Positions 1 to 11,514 of a DNA stretch of 64,000 bases are shown piece by piece. The translations under genes and the position numbers were made by a program. Below the pieces are notes generated by a model. It was not told where the DNA came from and did not search any database. It saw only the letters and a program-made list of their open reading frames with translations. Source of the DNA: Umbelopsis isabellina (lineage: Eukaryota > Mucoromycota > Umbelopsidomycetes > Umbelopsidales > Umbelopsidaceae); assembly GCA_016758905.1 (NCBI GenBank), contig JAEPQZ010000002.1:1550001-1614000 (forward strand), given 5' to 3'. Numbering within the stretch: position 1 is the first letter of the stretch; every line of letters begins with the position of its first letter.

Positions 1-357
1 TGACCTTAGTGACAGCCTGGAAAAGAGACTTTGTAAAACGCATGCTGGATTGAACAAGCAAATCTTTGGGGTTGTTCGTGGTTGCCTATTTTTCAGTTGA
101 AGACACAAAATGATGACGTCACGAGTTTGCCTGCAAAATCCCCTTCTCCAACCTATGCTCTGACCCACCTTTAACATAACTGCTAGCTATAATACGTAAA
201 TGTGAATTATGGGTTTATTTTCATTATCCAAGCTTACTTTTATGAAAGATAAAGCAATTGAAACCAATTTCAAATGGAATGAATTATAGATTATTAAGTA
301 ACAAAGAAAAATCAAAATTATCAGTGTGACGAGATAAATAGACTGTAAGCATGGTAT
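1..357. other. Intergenic DNA at window edge, no gene seen
   Basis: No open frame of convincing length or composition was found. The stretch lies downstream of the minus-strand LCB1 stop, so it should hold the LCB1 3' UTR and perhaps the promoter of a gene outside the window. It contains one perfect CRE-type palindrome (listed separately). Confidence 0.5.
114..121. promoter_or_regulatory. Perfect CRE/ATF palindrome
   Basis: The eight bases TGACGTCA form the canonical CREB/ATF bZIP site. No gene start is visible nearby in the window, so its target, if any, would lie to the left. Chance occurrence is possible in a 64 kb window. Confidence 0.25.
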
Positions 358-2055
358 CTAGCGACGCCATTTGCCCAAGACTTTGGTGATAGCAGCCTTA
401 ACCACACCAGCGGCCTTCTCAGTTTCCTTCTTTGTCAAGCCAGTTGTTGCGTGTATTCTTATGCTAGGTCTTGGGCAGATCTTTTCCTGCTCAGCCACGT
501 ACTTGGCTCTAGTGATGAGTACGCCTTGATATGCGCATTCATCAACGACATCTTGCAACAGTCGTTCTTCATCCTCTCGAGGAACCGCTGTCTCATCGTC
601 CTTCAAGTGTAGTTTCAAGAAGGTAGGCTTGACCCTTATGTGAAAGAATGGTGCAGGAGAATCTATGTCAGGACTGGAAAATTCAACAAGAGGATCAAGA
701 GCTTTATGCTTAAGAGTTTGGCGGATTGACACCACACGCTCTTGGAGCTCAGTTAAAAGATTTGGCTGCTCTTGAATGACCTTTAGTGCTTCAGATGCAG
801 ATACTGCCAGCATAGCAGGAATGGAGGCAGAGAAACAATAAGCTTGACCAGAAAGGCGCTGATGATCCACAATTTCATGAGAACCAGCGCAGAACCCTCC
901 TGAAGCACAAAGAGTAGTAGCCATAGAACCAACAATCATATCAATCTCAGCGGCATTGACATTGTAAAGATCAGTTAAACCAGCACCACGTTTGCCAACG
1001 ACTCCGATGGATTGAGATTCGTCCAGGATGAGGCGATATTTGTATTTGAACTTAAGATCAATGATCTTGGGGAGTGGAGCGATATCGCCGTGGTTGGCAA
1101 AGAGGCCTTCAGTGACGATGAAACGTCTTGTGAGACGCTTCTTGTGTACGAGATCATCGACACGAATTTCCTCCAAAACACGTTCCAAATCCTCCATATC
1201 ATTGTGTTTGAAGTAGCGAACGTTAGATCTCGAAATCTGAACACCTTTCTGTACGGCGAAGTTGACACCATCGTCCACAACAAGCAAGTCTCCTCTCTTT
1301 GAGAATGCAGGAATAACAGAGGAGATGGTGGAGAAGCCTTGGGCATAGATAATAGCCTCATCAACACCCAAGAATTTGGCAATGTCCTTTTCCAAATCCA
1401 TATGAACGTCGATAGTTCCATAAAAACCGGGAGGTCCGCAAGATCCAACGCCATAGTTTCTGAGAGTCTTAATTGCTTTATCCTTGATTTGCTCAGAGGC
1501 GACAAGATTGATGTAATTTGTTGTGGCAAGATTCATTAATGGCTTGGTATGTCCTGCAACTTTTGGTTTTGCAGATTGGGGACCAATAATGACAGGCGTC
1601 TTTTCCAAATTCATACGGTCATAAGCAGTTAGTGAAGGAACCAGAGGTTCTGGCTGCCATTCTTCTACCAATTCATCGATTTCCTATTCAATAGAATCAC
1701 ATAAAAGGGTGAGCTCAAAAATTTCAGAAAGATTTGAAACTTTTATGATACCAGACACTCTGCCAAGATTGGTATCTGATAAAAATGATTTGAAAAAAAG
1801 GCATACCTTATTTGTCAATTTAACTGAATTGTCATTGGGTTTATATCGCTTTGCCAACATGTATTTGATGGCAAAGAAGACGAGGAATAACTCAAGCAAC
1901 ACTCGGAAAGGATCGTGTTGGTATGATTCCTTGAGGTAGTTTAAAATGATGTCCGAGCCTGGAATCAGCGCTACTAACTCATAAACAGAATTGACAGTGG
2001 AATTAATGAAGCGCACATTGTCATCCACTGTGTATGAGCTCTCTGTATTGACCAT
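358..2055 (-). CDS. LCB1: Serine palmitoyltransferase subunit 1 (LCB1)
   Basis: Two exons, 2055-1807 and 1683-358 (524 aa), joined across a GTATGC...TAG intron. LCB1 pairs with LCB2 in the ER membrane to condense L-serine with palmitoyl-CoA, the first step of sphingolipid synthesis. A hydrophobic segment at about residues 50-67 is the expected N-terminal membrane anchor. It is followed by an alpha-oxoamine synthase fold of PLP-dependent type, with recognisable stretches such as NYGVGSCGPPGFYGT and LDESQSIGVVGKRGAG. The motif after the DMIVGSM block reads ATTLCASGGFC. It lacks the PLP-binding lysine that LCB2 has at this place, as expected for the non-catalytic LCB1 subunit. Length fits the family. 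The start is the first ATG with a good N-terminus. Very likely a working gene. Confidence 0.95.
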
Positions 2056-2327
2056 TGTTGCAAATTGTAGTAGGATGTAATAACAAGATGGAAAGTCGCT
2101 GTCGGTCACCCTGCCCGGCGGTTTTGGCCGCTCAGAAAAAAAAAACCAGTCATGAAACTTTGATTACTGACCTTCATTGCAGTGGCTGTGCATTCGAAGT
2201 GACAAATTTAATACAAAATCATAACCTTCTACGGAACTATGTTGTACTTTATTTGACACATTCCAAGCAAGTAAGGATAGCTGTTAGCCTCCAACGGTTC
2301 ATTCTATTGCCTCGCGATATTCTCAAG

Positions 2328-3666
2328 TTATGAAGAACCACTACTAGCGAACCATTTGACAGACTTGTCATCAGAAGCCGACACTAACTTGGTTCCCTCC
2401 ACGTTCCACGCAATTCCCCAAACTTGATCGGTATGAACTTCGTGTGTTTCTATAGCTTGATGAAGGCCCATATCCCATATTTTGATCTTCTTATCGGAGC
2501 TTGAGCTGGCAATTTGTTGCTTACTGGTATCTGGATTTGACGCGACTGATAAAACCCAGCCATTGTGGCCAGTCAAAGCTGCCGCTACTTTTCCATGCTG
2601 TACATCAAATATATGTATTCTTTTGTCGTCTGAGCCGCTAATGAGGGTTCGATTATCGCGCGCAAATGATAATGTTCTAACAGCCAAAGCATGCCCTATA
2701 TAAAATAGAATCAATTGAAATTCCCGTTATACGTGCCTAAAGCTCAAGGAACTTACCCTGCAGTGTATGTATTAAGTGATTAGCTTCCACATCAAACACA
2801 TAGATGGTTCCATTATCTGCTCCACAAGCTAGGTATTTCCCATCTGAGCTCTGAAAATTGATAATAAAAAAATGGATTAGTATGATCATATGCATGGCAA
2901 TTTTTTCTGGATCAAACAGCGTACATATGCGGTTGACATTATGAATTGATTTTTTGTTGACAGCGATGATGCTTGGCTGCCATCCTCTATTTTGTATATA
3001 TTGAGGTTACCAGAGTGAGAGCCGGAAGCAACAAATGCACCATCTGGGCTGCACTTTGCAGTCCAAGCTTGTCCAGGAGGTGCATTGATAGAATGTAAAA
3101 GCTTTCCGTCATTTTCAAGATCCCATACTCGAATATTAGAATCAATTGATGTCGAAACCGCCACTTGTGTCGATTGTAGATAGTAAGTATTTGTAATGTA
3201 CCACTGCACAAAAACTATCAACTTACATGTTCCTTGTTTATTCGTATCAACTGATATGATACCAGTTTCATGGCCTTCTAGTATATGCTTTTCATCTCCC
3301 GTGGTACCGTTCCTTAGAGGTCAAAATATACTTAGATCGAATAAACTCGCTACTTAGCACATCAAAATTTATGAACGTACCAGCATTTTACAGTGTTATC
3401 CAATGATCCAGTCAACACTAAATCTGAACTAGGAGCCCATGCTACACACCATATACCTTCTCTATGTGCTGTTATAGATTATTGTTGAGTTTTACCGCTA
3501 AAGGTGATCCATTCGTAGACTTGCAGTCACTCTGAAGATACTCACCGTCATCTTTAACTATAGTTGGTATATAGGTAGTTGGCTAACAGTCAAATGTTTA
3601 TAACGATAACCATTTAGTTTAGACACATTTCTCAGTGACACTCTGTGCTGTGTGTTCACATACCAT
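2328..3666 (-). CDS. SKI8: Ski8/WDR61-type WD40 protein
   Basis: Seven exons: 3666-3664, 3582-3546, 3468-3381, 3312-3227, 3163-2925, 2850-2757, 2695-2328 (304 aa, almost exactly the length of human WDR61). The chain is a run of WD repeats (for example SDDKRIHIFDVQHGKV, SSSSDKKIKIWDM) ending in DQVWGIAWN, a hallmark of the last WDR61 blade. WDR61/Ski8 is the beta-propeller scaffold of the cytoplasmic Ski complex, which feeds mRNA to the exosome; in animals it also joins the Paf1 complex. The first exon consists only of the ATG, followed at once by a GTATGT donor; the next exon gives PTTYIPTIVKDD and then the first blade. Intron 4 ends in AAG rather than CAG/TAG. Divergent from SNX4, with 160 nt between starts. 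Confidence 0.88.
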
Positions 3667-3826
3667 TGTAGTTGAGATTGTTGTCTTCGTCTAACCGCGA
3701 GCACTTTTTCGAGCACTGCAAGTTCTGGAAGCCAAGTCGCACGTGACTATTCTCGGCATACGTGCATAGGCGACAACGGAAAGTAGGCAAGCAACTGAGT
3801 CACTTTGGACTTTACTATATACCAAC
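3667..3826. promoter_or_regulatory. Short bidirectional promoter, SKI8 / SNX4
   Basis: Only 160 nt separate the two divergent start codons, so both 5' UTRs and promoters must lie here (or in the first SKI8 intron). No TATA box stands out. Inferred from gene orientation only. Confidence 0.5.
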
Positions 3827-5743
3827 ATGGAGGAAACCGACGAATATGACAGTGTGCAATGGGATATACACGATGCAACGACTACAACAGACCACAATAA
3901 TCCTTTAAGCAACAACCAGCAGGCTGATACAGCTACTATTGATCCCTTGTCGGACATTGCTGACTCAATGACCACTGCTATGAACCTCAACAGTACCTTT
4001 GAAAGCCAAGTAAGTACATATATTGTATAAGGGCTAGGAAGCGGTACATTACTGAAACTATAACAGGATAATTCCGCGACTTCGACAAGCAATCTCAACA
4101 ACTCCTTTTCTACCACCTCGTATAACCTCGACCGACCAATGTATAATCCCTATATTGAATCGCAATTAGCACCTACATCTCTACATAATAATGCTTCTAC
4201 AGGCTCCTCAAGAAGTCCTTCTATAGTCAAGGACCGAAAAATTCGAGTTTCGGACCCTGAGAAAGAAAGCGACGGACATCAAAGCACTTACATGTCATAC
4301 CTTATTACTTCTGATGTAAGTTAAGCTTTCTTTCGTCAGACGTGAAACGTTGACTGGTTTAATGAGCTTGACGAATTCATACATCATATAGATTGCATCA
4401 GTGCGAAGACGGTTTCAGGATTTTGTTTGGTTATACAACGTTTTGACTGCCAACTATCCTGCTTGTTTCGTACCCTCACTACCAGAAAAGCATAGAATGG
4501 GTGAGTTACTGAACAGGTACATATATGTCAGTATGGTGTTTAATTAACAACTTGGTGCTAGAATATGTTCGAGGAGACCGTTTTGCGGAAGAGTTTGTGG
4601 AGAAAAGACGAGCCAGTTTGCAGACATTTATTGAAAGAATTGGTAGACATCCCATTTTAAGCAAAGCCCAATATTTCGAAATGTTTTTATCATCACCTCA
4701 ATTTGTAAGTACAAAGTCTCTCAATATAGTGTATATACCATTCTAACTTTCCGTGTTACTTATGAAAGAATGATACATCTGCTCGAGCATTGCGAGAGCA
4801 ACAAGAAACCATGTTGGACTCAATAAGTGATTCTGTTCTCAATGCCTTTAGTAAAATCAAGAAACCAGATGAACGATTTGTACATATGAAGGAACAACTG
4901 GATAAATTGGAAGAGAATTTAACTTTGCTGGAAAAAACGCTCAATCGAACTAACAAACGTCAAGACGACTTACATCTGGATTACAAGGAGTTTTCTGCCA
5001 GTATGCAAGGCTTGGCGCATCTTGAAAGTGGCATTACTGTACCAATTCTTCGCTTTGCCGAAACCATTGGCGAATACTCAAAGTTGCTGAAAACACATTC
5101 TGATACAGCGGAAGTGGATTGGGCCAGTGAAATTCATGAATATCTAGCTTATTGTACAGCAGTGAAAATCGTTTTGAAGCTTCGAGATCAGAAACAAGTG
5201 GATTTCGAGGAACTAACAGAGTACCTAGCAGTCACTGAGAAGGAACGAGAACGAACAATGTATCCCACTATGATGGATCGCGGACTAAATATCACTGGGT
5301 ATTTGACGGATAAATTGCAAGAGGTTCGAGGAGTTGATTCTGAGAAAATGAGGAGAGAGAAAATACTCAAGCTTGATATGCGGATTCGCGAGGTAATCTT
5401 TTTGTTGTTTAGTAACATTGCTGTAAAGGAGTGGACAATTAAACTTTATGCCTTCATAGCTACAAGAAGCCACTCAACAGAGTAAAGAGGTATCCACGTC
5501 ATTTTCTGATCAAGTGGAGAAAGAGTTTCAATACTTTGAGCAGTCTAGGACTGTTGAGATCAAGGATGCTCTTGCCAGCTACACTGATGCGAAATGCAAT
5601 TTTTTCTCAAAGGTATGTACCGGGGCACTTGCAATGCAAATCTTGAAAATGTACTACTACTGACACAGCCAATCTCATAGTCTGCCGCTGATTGGAAAGA
5701 TGTTATAAACACTTTGGAGGCTATAGAAGTAGAAGATGATTAA
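3827..5743 (+). CDS. SNX4: Sorting nexin 4 / Atg24 (PX-BAR protein)
   Basis: Seven exons: 3827-4009, 4067-4315, 4392-4500, 4562-4704, 4769-5392, 5460-5612, 5681-5743 (507 aa). After a polar, disordered N-terminus of about 110 residues comes a PX domain (from IRVSDPEK through the RRRFQDFVWLYNVL core and the RRASLQTFIERI block). PX domains bind PtdIns3P on endosomes. The remaining part is a helical BAR domain with the family landmark EYLAYCTAVKIVLKLRDQKQ. Snx4/Atg24 recycles cargo from endosomes to the Golgi and serves selective autophagy, usually as a heterodimer with Snx41/Snx42 or Atg20. All introns are 57-76 nt with AG acceptors. A nearby CACAG acceptor before the last exon was discarded because it opens onto a stop. 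Confidence 0.92.
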
Positions 5744-5891
5744 AGCACCTATATTATGTATTTTTTTGACGTTAACATTGATCCTACCAAAATTTGTCTG
5801 TGACCGCCCTTTTTTTTTTTTTTTTCTTTTTATGAGTTCTGGCTATTTTTGTTACTTCGAGATTCGTTGGCAGCAACGATCACCTTATACA

Positions 5892-6599
5892 ATGTCTGTG
5901 TACGAGAAGAAAGCAACGCAGAGGAAGGGAAATAACAAGAAGGGAGCGCAGGCACATCAGAATCAGACTGCCTGGAAGCCCAACAAGAATTCCAAGATCT
6001 CCAGAACGATCAATGCACTTCCAGTTTATGGACTTTGCAACCGGTGCACAGATGTCATTTTGTGGCGAAAAAAGTACAAGAAGTACAAGCCTTTGACAGC
6101 ACCGAAGAAATGGTATGATATTGATTTGAGGATAAAGATTTCATTTGTCGTCAATGACTAACTTATTCTGCCCCAAAGTACTTCGTGCCAGCAAAAATCA
6201 ATCAAAGAAGCTTATCATGTTCTTTGCGATAACTGTGCATCGAATAAGAAGGTGTGCGCTAAATGTCTTGAGAGCAAAGACATTGTCACAGAGTATGTTG
6301 TCATTGATTGACCTGTTTAATATATTATTTATGTGGCAGATTCTGACCAATGTCTTCTTTACAGGAAATCTGAAATCAAAACCGACAGGGACCTTCAAAA
6401 AGAGGAGCAAGAGCTCGAGCGATTGCTCAGTCGCATGACTCTTCGACAGCGTAGATCTTACCTTCGAAAGTTGGAGCGTGGCGAAGATTTATCACACATT
6501 AAGGCTGAAGATTTCGATGATGAAGATTTTGAGTTCGATATTGGCAGTGATGACGACTCTGACGATGAGGATGAAGAAGATGAAGATAGTGATAAATGA
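5892..6599 (+). CDS. DUF2039 / C9orf85-like zinc-binding protein
   Basis: Three exons: 5892-6112, 6179-6292, 6365-6599 (189 aa). The core matches the animal C9orf85 family (DUF2039): a basic start, a QNTAWK-like motif, then GLCNRCTDVILWRKKYKKYKPL, a CTSCQQK pair and a CDNCASNKKVCAKC cluster. The paired cysteines indicate one or two small zinc ribbons. Molecular function of the family is not known to me. The last 50 or so residues are almost pure Asp/Glu/Ser, a common nuclear or nucleolar tail. The two introns are 66 and 72 nt. A run of T at about 5811-5830 lies in the promoter. Confidence in the family is high, in the role nil. Confidence 0.88.
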
Positions 6600-6915
6600 T
6601 CCCGCAGTATGCTATGAGTGGTTTCTCTACATCAATTCCTAGTTTATAACCATGTTATTCCTCGCTTCTCATTTCCAATTGCATTACTTTGTTTCATCAG
6701 AATTGTATATTATCAAATCATACAATGTAAAGATACCTCGCTAGATCTGTACATCTGTCACTAATAGAAATTGCTTTTATTCCTTATGTAATTGCTATAT
6801 GACGCTTTGAGTAATGATATTTTATATGGTACAGTTTTAAGCCGTAAGCACAGGCGCGAGTAGAAATGTTAGTGTTCATATCGCCGCAAATGAAAGAGAT
6901 GTTCGCAACTAAAGT

Positions 6916-8811
6916 TTAAGTAGAGGTAGAGTTGGAAGAGGTAGAGTTGGTAGGTGCAAGGGAGTTCTCGCCATCACTGGGGTAGTAGTAGATAGAGATG
7001 GCAATGATGATGTAAACGAGGAAAAGCATCAGACCTTCAAGCCAGTTGCTCTTGCCATCCTGTAAGACATTTATATTTAGTTTGAGCCCTAGAACAATGC
7101 TAATATCTCCTTCATACGTACCATAATCAAATAATTGACCATTAAAACAGCGATGAGCATAACTACAGTTTCAAACATGTTGAAATACAAGCTCATTGGA
7201 ATGTTAATGATCCATCCAAGGATGACCATAAGGGGGGTCACCAAAAGAGCAATTTGCATTGATGATCCAACTGCAACACCAAGGGCCAAATCCATCTGAT
7301 ATAAGAAATAATTAGAGGATGCCATTTGTTTGAACTATTAAAGCTGTCAAAAAAGTACCTTGTTTTTGTAAGCGACTGTAACTGCAGTAACGTGCTCTGC
7401 AGCGTTTCCAACGATAGGAAGCAAAACAAGACCAACAAAGGTTTGTGAGACACCCCATTGTTCACAAACTTCCTGAATGGCATCAACAAGAAATTCTGCA
7501 CAAACAGCGACCAAAGCGGTAATGATAGCAAGCCTAATAATTCCAAAAAACGGTGTAAATGTTTGAGAGAAAATAATGATTGATACAGTCTTATAAACTT
7601 ACAAAACCATAGCCATCCAAAGAGGCATTAACGGTGCTTCTTCTTCTTCCTCTTCTTCAGCCTCCAAATTAGCTCCTTCGATATCTGAACGAACACGAGA
7701 GCTGCTACGTTCAAAGAATGAAGCTTCTTTCGGTGCTTCCAAAAACTATGATGATAATCGTTAAAAAATGATTGAGAGAAAATACACTGATTGCTCAATA
7801 CTTACGAAGGATTTGTGTGTCTTAAGTTGGAAAAAGAGGAATGCGCCGTAGATGATCAAGAGAATGATAGAGGTAGCTCTGGAGATATTCAAAACATCTG
7901 CTGCAACCTTTGACTGAGATTGATTGCTAAACCCATAAGCTGATCCATAAAATGCGGCAGGAAGCAAAAGTGAGCTGGTGGCAATGAACAGTAACGATGC
8001 TGAAGTTTGCGCAGCTGTAACATTGAAGCTTTGTTCCTTGTATTTGAGACCTCCAAAGAAGAAGCACATTCCAAGCACCAATAGCAAATTAGAAATGATA
8101 GAACCCAACATTGAAGCTTGGACAACAGGAACCAAGTTCTTGACAAGAGCGAGAATGGAGACAATCAACTCTACAGCACTATGGAAAGAAGGTTAGTAAA
8201 ATGCGCATTTTATGTACAGATTGTACTTTGTAGGATCACTTACTTTCCAAAGGTAGCATTCAATAAACCACCAAGCACCTGTTAGCAAAGAAAAATCCTG
8301 TTAATGGAAAGCTCTGACAATCTTTTGATTTCCTATTACAAAGGATACAAACTTCTCCTACTCTCAGAGACAGATCTTCAGTAGCAAAGCCAAGTAACTT
8401 GGCCAAAGGAATAATGGCTATAAAGTTAATGATGAACGGAACGGTGGCTGGCCAGTTGGTAAAATGAGAAGCTATGCCAATGGGAATGAATACAACTAGA
8501 ACATTGAGCCACGATGACTTTATGATGGCCATTAAGCCTTCTTTTGCGGTTGGCTCTTTCCACTTGTGCTTCTTTTTCTCTGGCACATTGTCAAGGCCAT
8601 CGCCATTCAGTTGCTGATCTGCTGTGCTGGTGTTGCCAGCTGCGTCTTGCTCAGTCGTCAAGTTCTGCTTCCATGATAGATTTCTAGCTGTTAACTTCTG
8701 ATCAGGAGAAGTTGGTTGATCCTGCATCATGATATGTTCTTGGGATGATTGGGTTTGAGTTGGTTCGTAATAAAAACTACTGGAGGTAGAAGGTTTTGTT
8801 TTTAATGACAT
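6916..8811 (-). CDS. VCX1: Vacuolar-type Ca2+/H+ exchanger (CAX/Vcx1 family)
   Basis: Seven exons: 8811-8353, 8278-8244, 8178-7806, 7745-7603, 7533-7359, 7295-7122, 7059-6916 (500 aa). CAX antiporters move Ca2+ into the vacuole in exchange for H+. Both signature c-repeats are present: NATFGNAVELIVS at about 160-172 and [10 protein letters not shown] at 379-388, with the glutamates that bind Ca2+. About 11 hydrophobic helices are visible. The acidic loop splitting the two halves ([10 protein letters not shown], exon 4) is the typical CAX acidic motif. The N-terminal 90 residues are polar and may be regulatory, as in other CAX proteins. Intron 1 has a weak donor, GTTTGT. Family repeat continuity across exons 1-3 supports it, but it deserves cDNA proof. 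Confidence 0.92.
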
Positions 8812-9066
8812 AAGAATATGCTCCCAAGAAAGGCGAACTCAAGTAATAAATTTATAGGAGCCCCAACCTTCAGATATGGTAAGTTGTAACACGAGGTGGA
8901 AAAAAAAGAGCGGGCACTAATATGAATAATGAGTTACTTTATATGACCCCAAAGCGTATTTTACTTTCAGGAACTTTAAAGGGATATATTAGCTTTAGCT
9001 TTTAAGATAGACTGCCAAGATTTGCTACTGAAATTGGTGAATTATTTCAATTACCGTAAGTCAAAA

Positions 9067-9560
9067 TCAAGTATGTTCCAGACTTACTATGAGCGCATCC
9101 TCCTTCATTGGCAGGTGTTTTTGCCTTAAATACGTATAATAGAATTGATGGAAAATCGATGTATCACAGCGCCACACTCCGCAAGGCTGCTTTCGCCAAA
9201 AATAGTAAACGTATAATTTCTTCGGTACAGGTGCTTGAGGGTCCGCATAATTGGGATCGGCACCTGCCAAAGTCATCAAGGAACCTCGGTTTTTGACAGC
9301 CTAAACATGCTGAGCATGTTATAGCAATATCCACACATCTCATCATTAAGTAATGAGAGTTGTTATGGTCAATCAGTGATTACCTGGGATAACGCCACAT
9401 TAGCGCCATCTTCACCAGCCAGCTATTGCGCAGTTCTTGGCTATATATCCATTTTTACGCAGTTCTCAAGCTACACCACCTGCTGAAGCCAAAGCGCCAA
9501 TGTACCAGCTATCTTTCATCGTAAACATATCTAAATACTTGAGCACATCATTAATCTCTA
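9067..9560 (-). pseudogene. Decayed coding sequence of unknown family
   Basis: The minus strand shows stretches that look like real protein (KDSWYIGALASAGGVA; then AGEDGANVALSQ; then AVKNRGSLMTLAGADPNYADPQ), with an intron-like GTAATC...TTTAG between the second and third. Stops and frame shifts interrupt the first part, no good start is present, and after the ADPQAPVPKK block the frame loses protein-like composition. I do not recognise the family; the small Gly/Ala-rich segments could come from a short membrane or mitochondrial protein. It may instead be a poorly expressed or mis-modelled small gene. The block lies in a gene-poor gap between VCX1 and an orphan gene. Confidence 0.35.
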
Positions 9561-10133
9561 TATTCAAATTGATTGCGACATATACGTAACAATTATATTG
9601 GTACTTTATCATGGCAGATCAGATTGGACATTCAACATCTAGTCCATTTGATCTGAATGAGATCACCTTTTGTTTGGTGTAAGGTAATACGCAAGGATTC
9701 CTCTTAAAGTGTTACCGATTGGTTTCTGTTGATATTGACTGAAAAGCCACATAAAGCCAAGAAAGGAAAGTTCGTCAACGACATCATCCTTGGCGAGATC
9801 ACTCTATTTGGTGTGGGCGATGAATAGCCTCAGAGACTCAATAAGGCTGCCGATGAAAGCGATACCGAAACTGAGAACTTGGGCGTGTTTTCGATCTTCG
9901 GATTACCGATTAGTATTTAGGTTATACAATCCTATTATTCTTCTGCTTCTTTAAAAGTCGCAGTTTTGGAGGACCTTAACAGTCACACTACCATAGTAAA
10001 TTGAGCCAACCAATTCGACAAATCAATTCAATTTGGGCCCTTACAACACAGTACACTTTTTCAAATAACTATATTATAAAATATACATCTCATACTCAAG
10101 CTATCAAGATAAAATATGCTTTTACATAGCCCA
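9561..10133. other. Gene-poor stretch with protein-like fragments
   Basis: On the plus strand a short frame from 9601 begins MADQIGHSTSS and soon stops. A second frame ending at 9827 (KAKKGKFVNDIILGEITLF) has coding-like composition but no start. They may be remains of one gene. No family is recognised. Confidence 0.3.
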
Positions 10134-10787
10134 CTAAGCGGCATGTTGCCCGTCACTTTGTACACCAAGTGGGACATCGGAACTCAGCACATGCTGCGGG
10201 CCAGGATTTTCACTGAAAAGATCGACTGCTTGTTGAACGTAGCTTGGACCAGGTGTCATCCATTTTGATTCGAGTTCATCAACAATGGAGCCAAAGGTAA
10301 CGCCAGAGTTCACAATAATTCTACAGGTTGTCATTATGTTTTGATCCTTGCTATCGACTTTTGGGCGGATCTCAACCTTGACTTTGTCCAAATTGTAGTC
10401 TGTCTTCATGTATGATCGGACGTATTGGTAATACGATTGCTCTGGATCATTATAATTGAGCAGGTCGATGACAATTTCATTGTGCGTGTGGAACGACGGC
10501 TGGTCGCCGCCCGAAAAAATAGTGTTTTCCAGGGCTACGTTGGAATGGCCGCGAATCCAGTGCAAAATCTCTACACGAGTTCCAATAAAAATCCACTTGT
10601 TGCTGTTTGACGAGGTCGAGACGGTAATTTTATCCTTGAGAAGTGGTGGGACTATAATACGTCCGGCTCCTCCAGCTGTGTCACTATCTATGAACGCGAA
10701 CCAGAGCACTGAGCGGGGTTGATCACGACTACCATTCGAGTGCTGCTTACATTACTCACCTATTTCATATCCGTAAACAAGACTCAT
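10134..10787 (-). CDS. Uncharacterised protein, about 200 aa
   Basis: Model with two exons, 10787-10760 and 10708-10134 (200 aa), joined by GTGAGT...CTCAG, giving MSLVYGYEIVLWFAF at the start. The main exon is a solid 191-codon frame with mixed, protein-like composition and no stops. I see no signal peptide, no clear transmembrane helix and no motif I can name. The start is uncertain: a few in-frame codons precede this ATG before a stop, and another open frame (10959-10765) with Cys-rich composition lies just upstream. A longer gene with another 5' exon is therefore possible. Neighbour to the decayed sequences at 9.1-9.9 kb, so it might also be a remnant. Confidence 0.45.
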
Positions 10788-11514
10788 CCCTTCGGCAATT
10801 TGTATTTAAGACAGAATCAAGAGATTTCTGTGCCAGCCCAAACTTTCCATGGGCATATTCCCAGCAGCGGTCACATGCCTTGTAAGAATATTCGCCGTTC
10901 ACTTTTCTCCACCAACAAACTGTGAAAAAAAAAAACAAATGGGCAAGCGGCAGCGACATATGACTATCTGATAATATGTACTTAATCTCTGTACTTTCTA
11001 TGTACTTTCACCAACTAACTATAGGGCAATATGGAATATGTTTATGATATTTCAATCTCATCTCTGCATCCAAACGGTGCCATGACTGTCTTCTAACTTT
11101 TCCATTTGAAAGAATGTTTCAAATCACGTCAAAGTGATAGATAAGCGCTTTCTAACCATGACTTCAATCCACAATCACACCATAAGCATGGTTTAGTAAC
11201 GCGTATCTCAAATAAACGAAACGCCAGAAAGAGTATGCAAAGTGCTCATATGATCAATTGACTTGCTTGGAACTGGTGTAACAAAATTTTACCCTTACAC
11301 GAAATGATAAAACTACCACACCACGCTTTACAAAATAAACTGCTTTATAATAAGAACAAAGTTTCCTTCATATCAATATATTACACGTTTGATGGTTTAG
11401 CTGTTATCGAGTAATTATACAATGAATTGCCGCAAGGCTGCTTGAATTGTGCCGCCTATAATTTATGCAAGGCTAGTACATTTTGGAATCGTATCTGACG
11501 GTAGTTGCAGCTGG
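10788..11514. other. Intergenic, mostly AT-rich
   Basis: No supported gene. The part next to 10788-10959 has an open minus-strand frame that might be a missed 5' exon of the preceding gene. The rest should hold the 3' UTR of the metallopeptidase. A T-rich block follows near 10925. Confidence 0.4.

Noticed and set aside
3691-4116. Minus-strand 141-codon frame over the SKI8/SNX4 promoter and SNX4 exons 1-2
   Set aside because: Overlaps well-supported SNX4 exons and has a Ser/Val/Leu composition typical of a chance frame.
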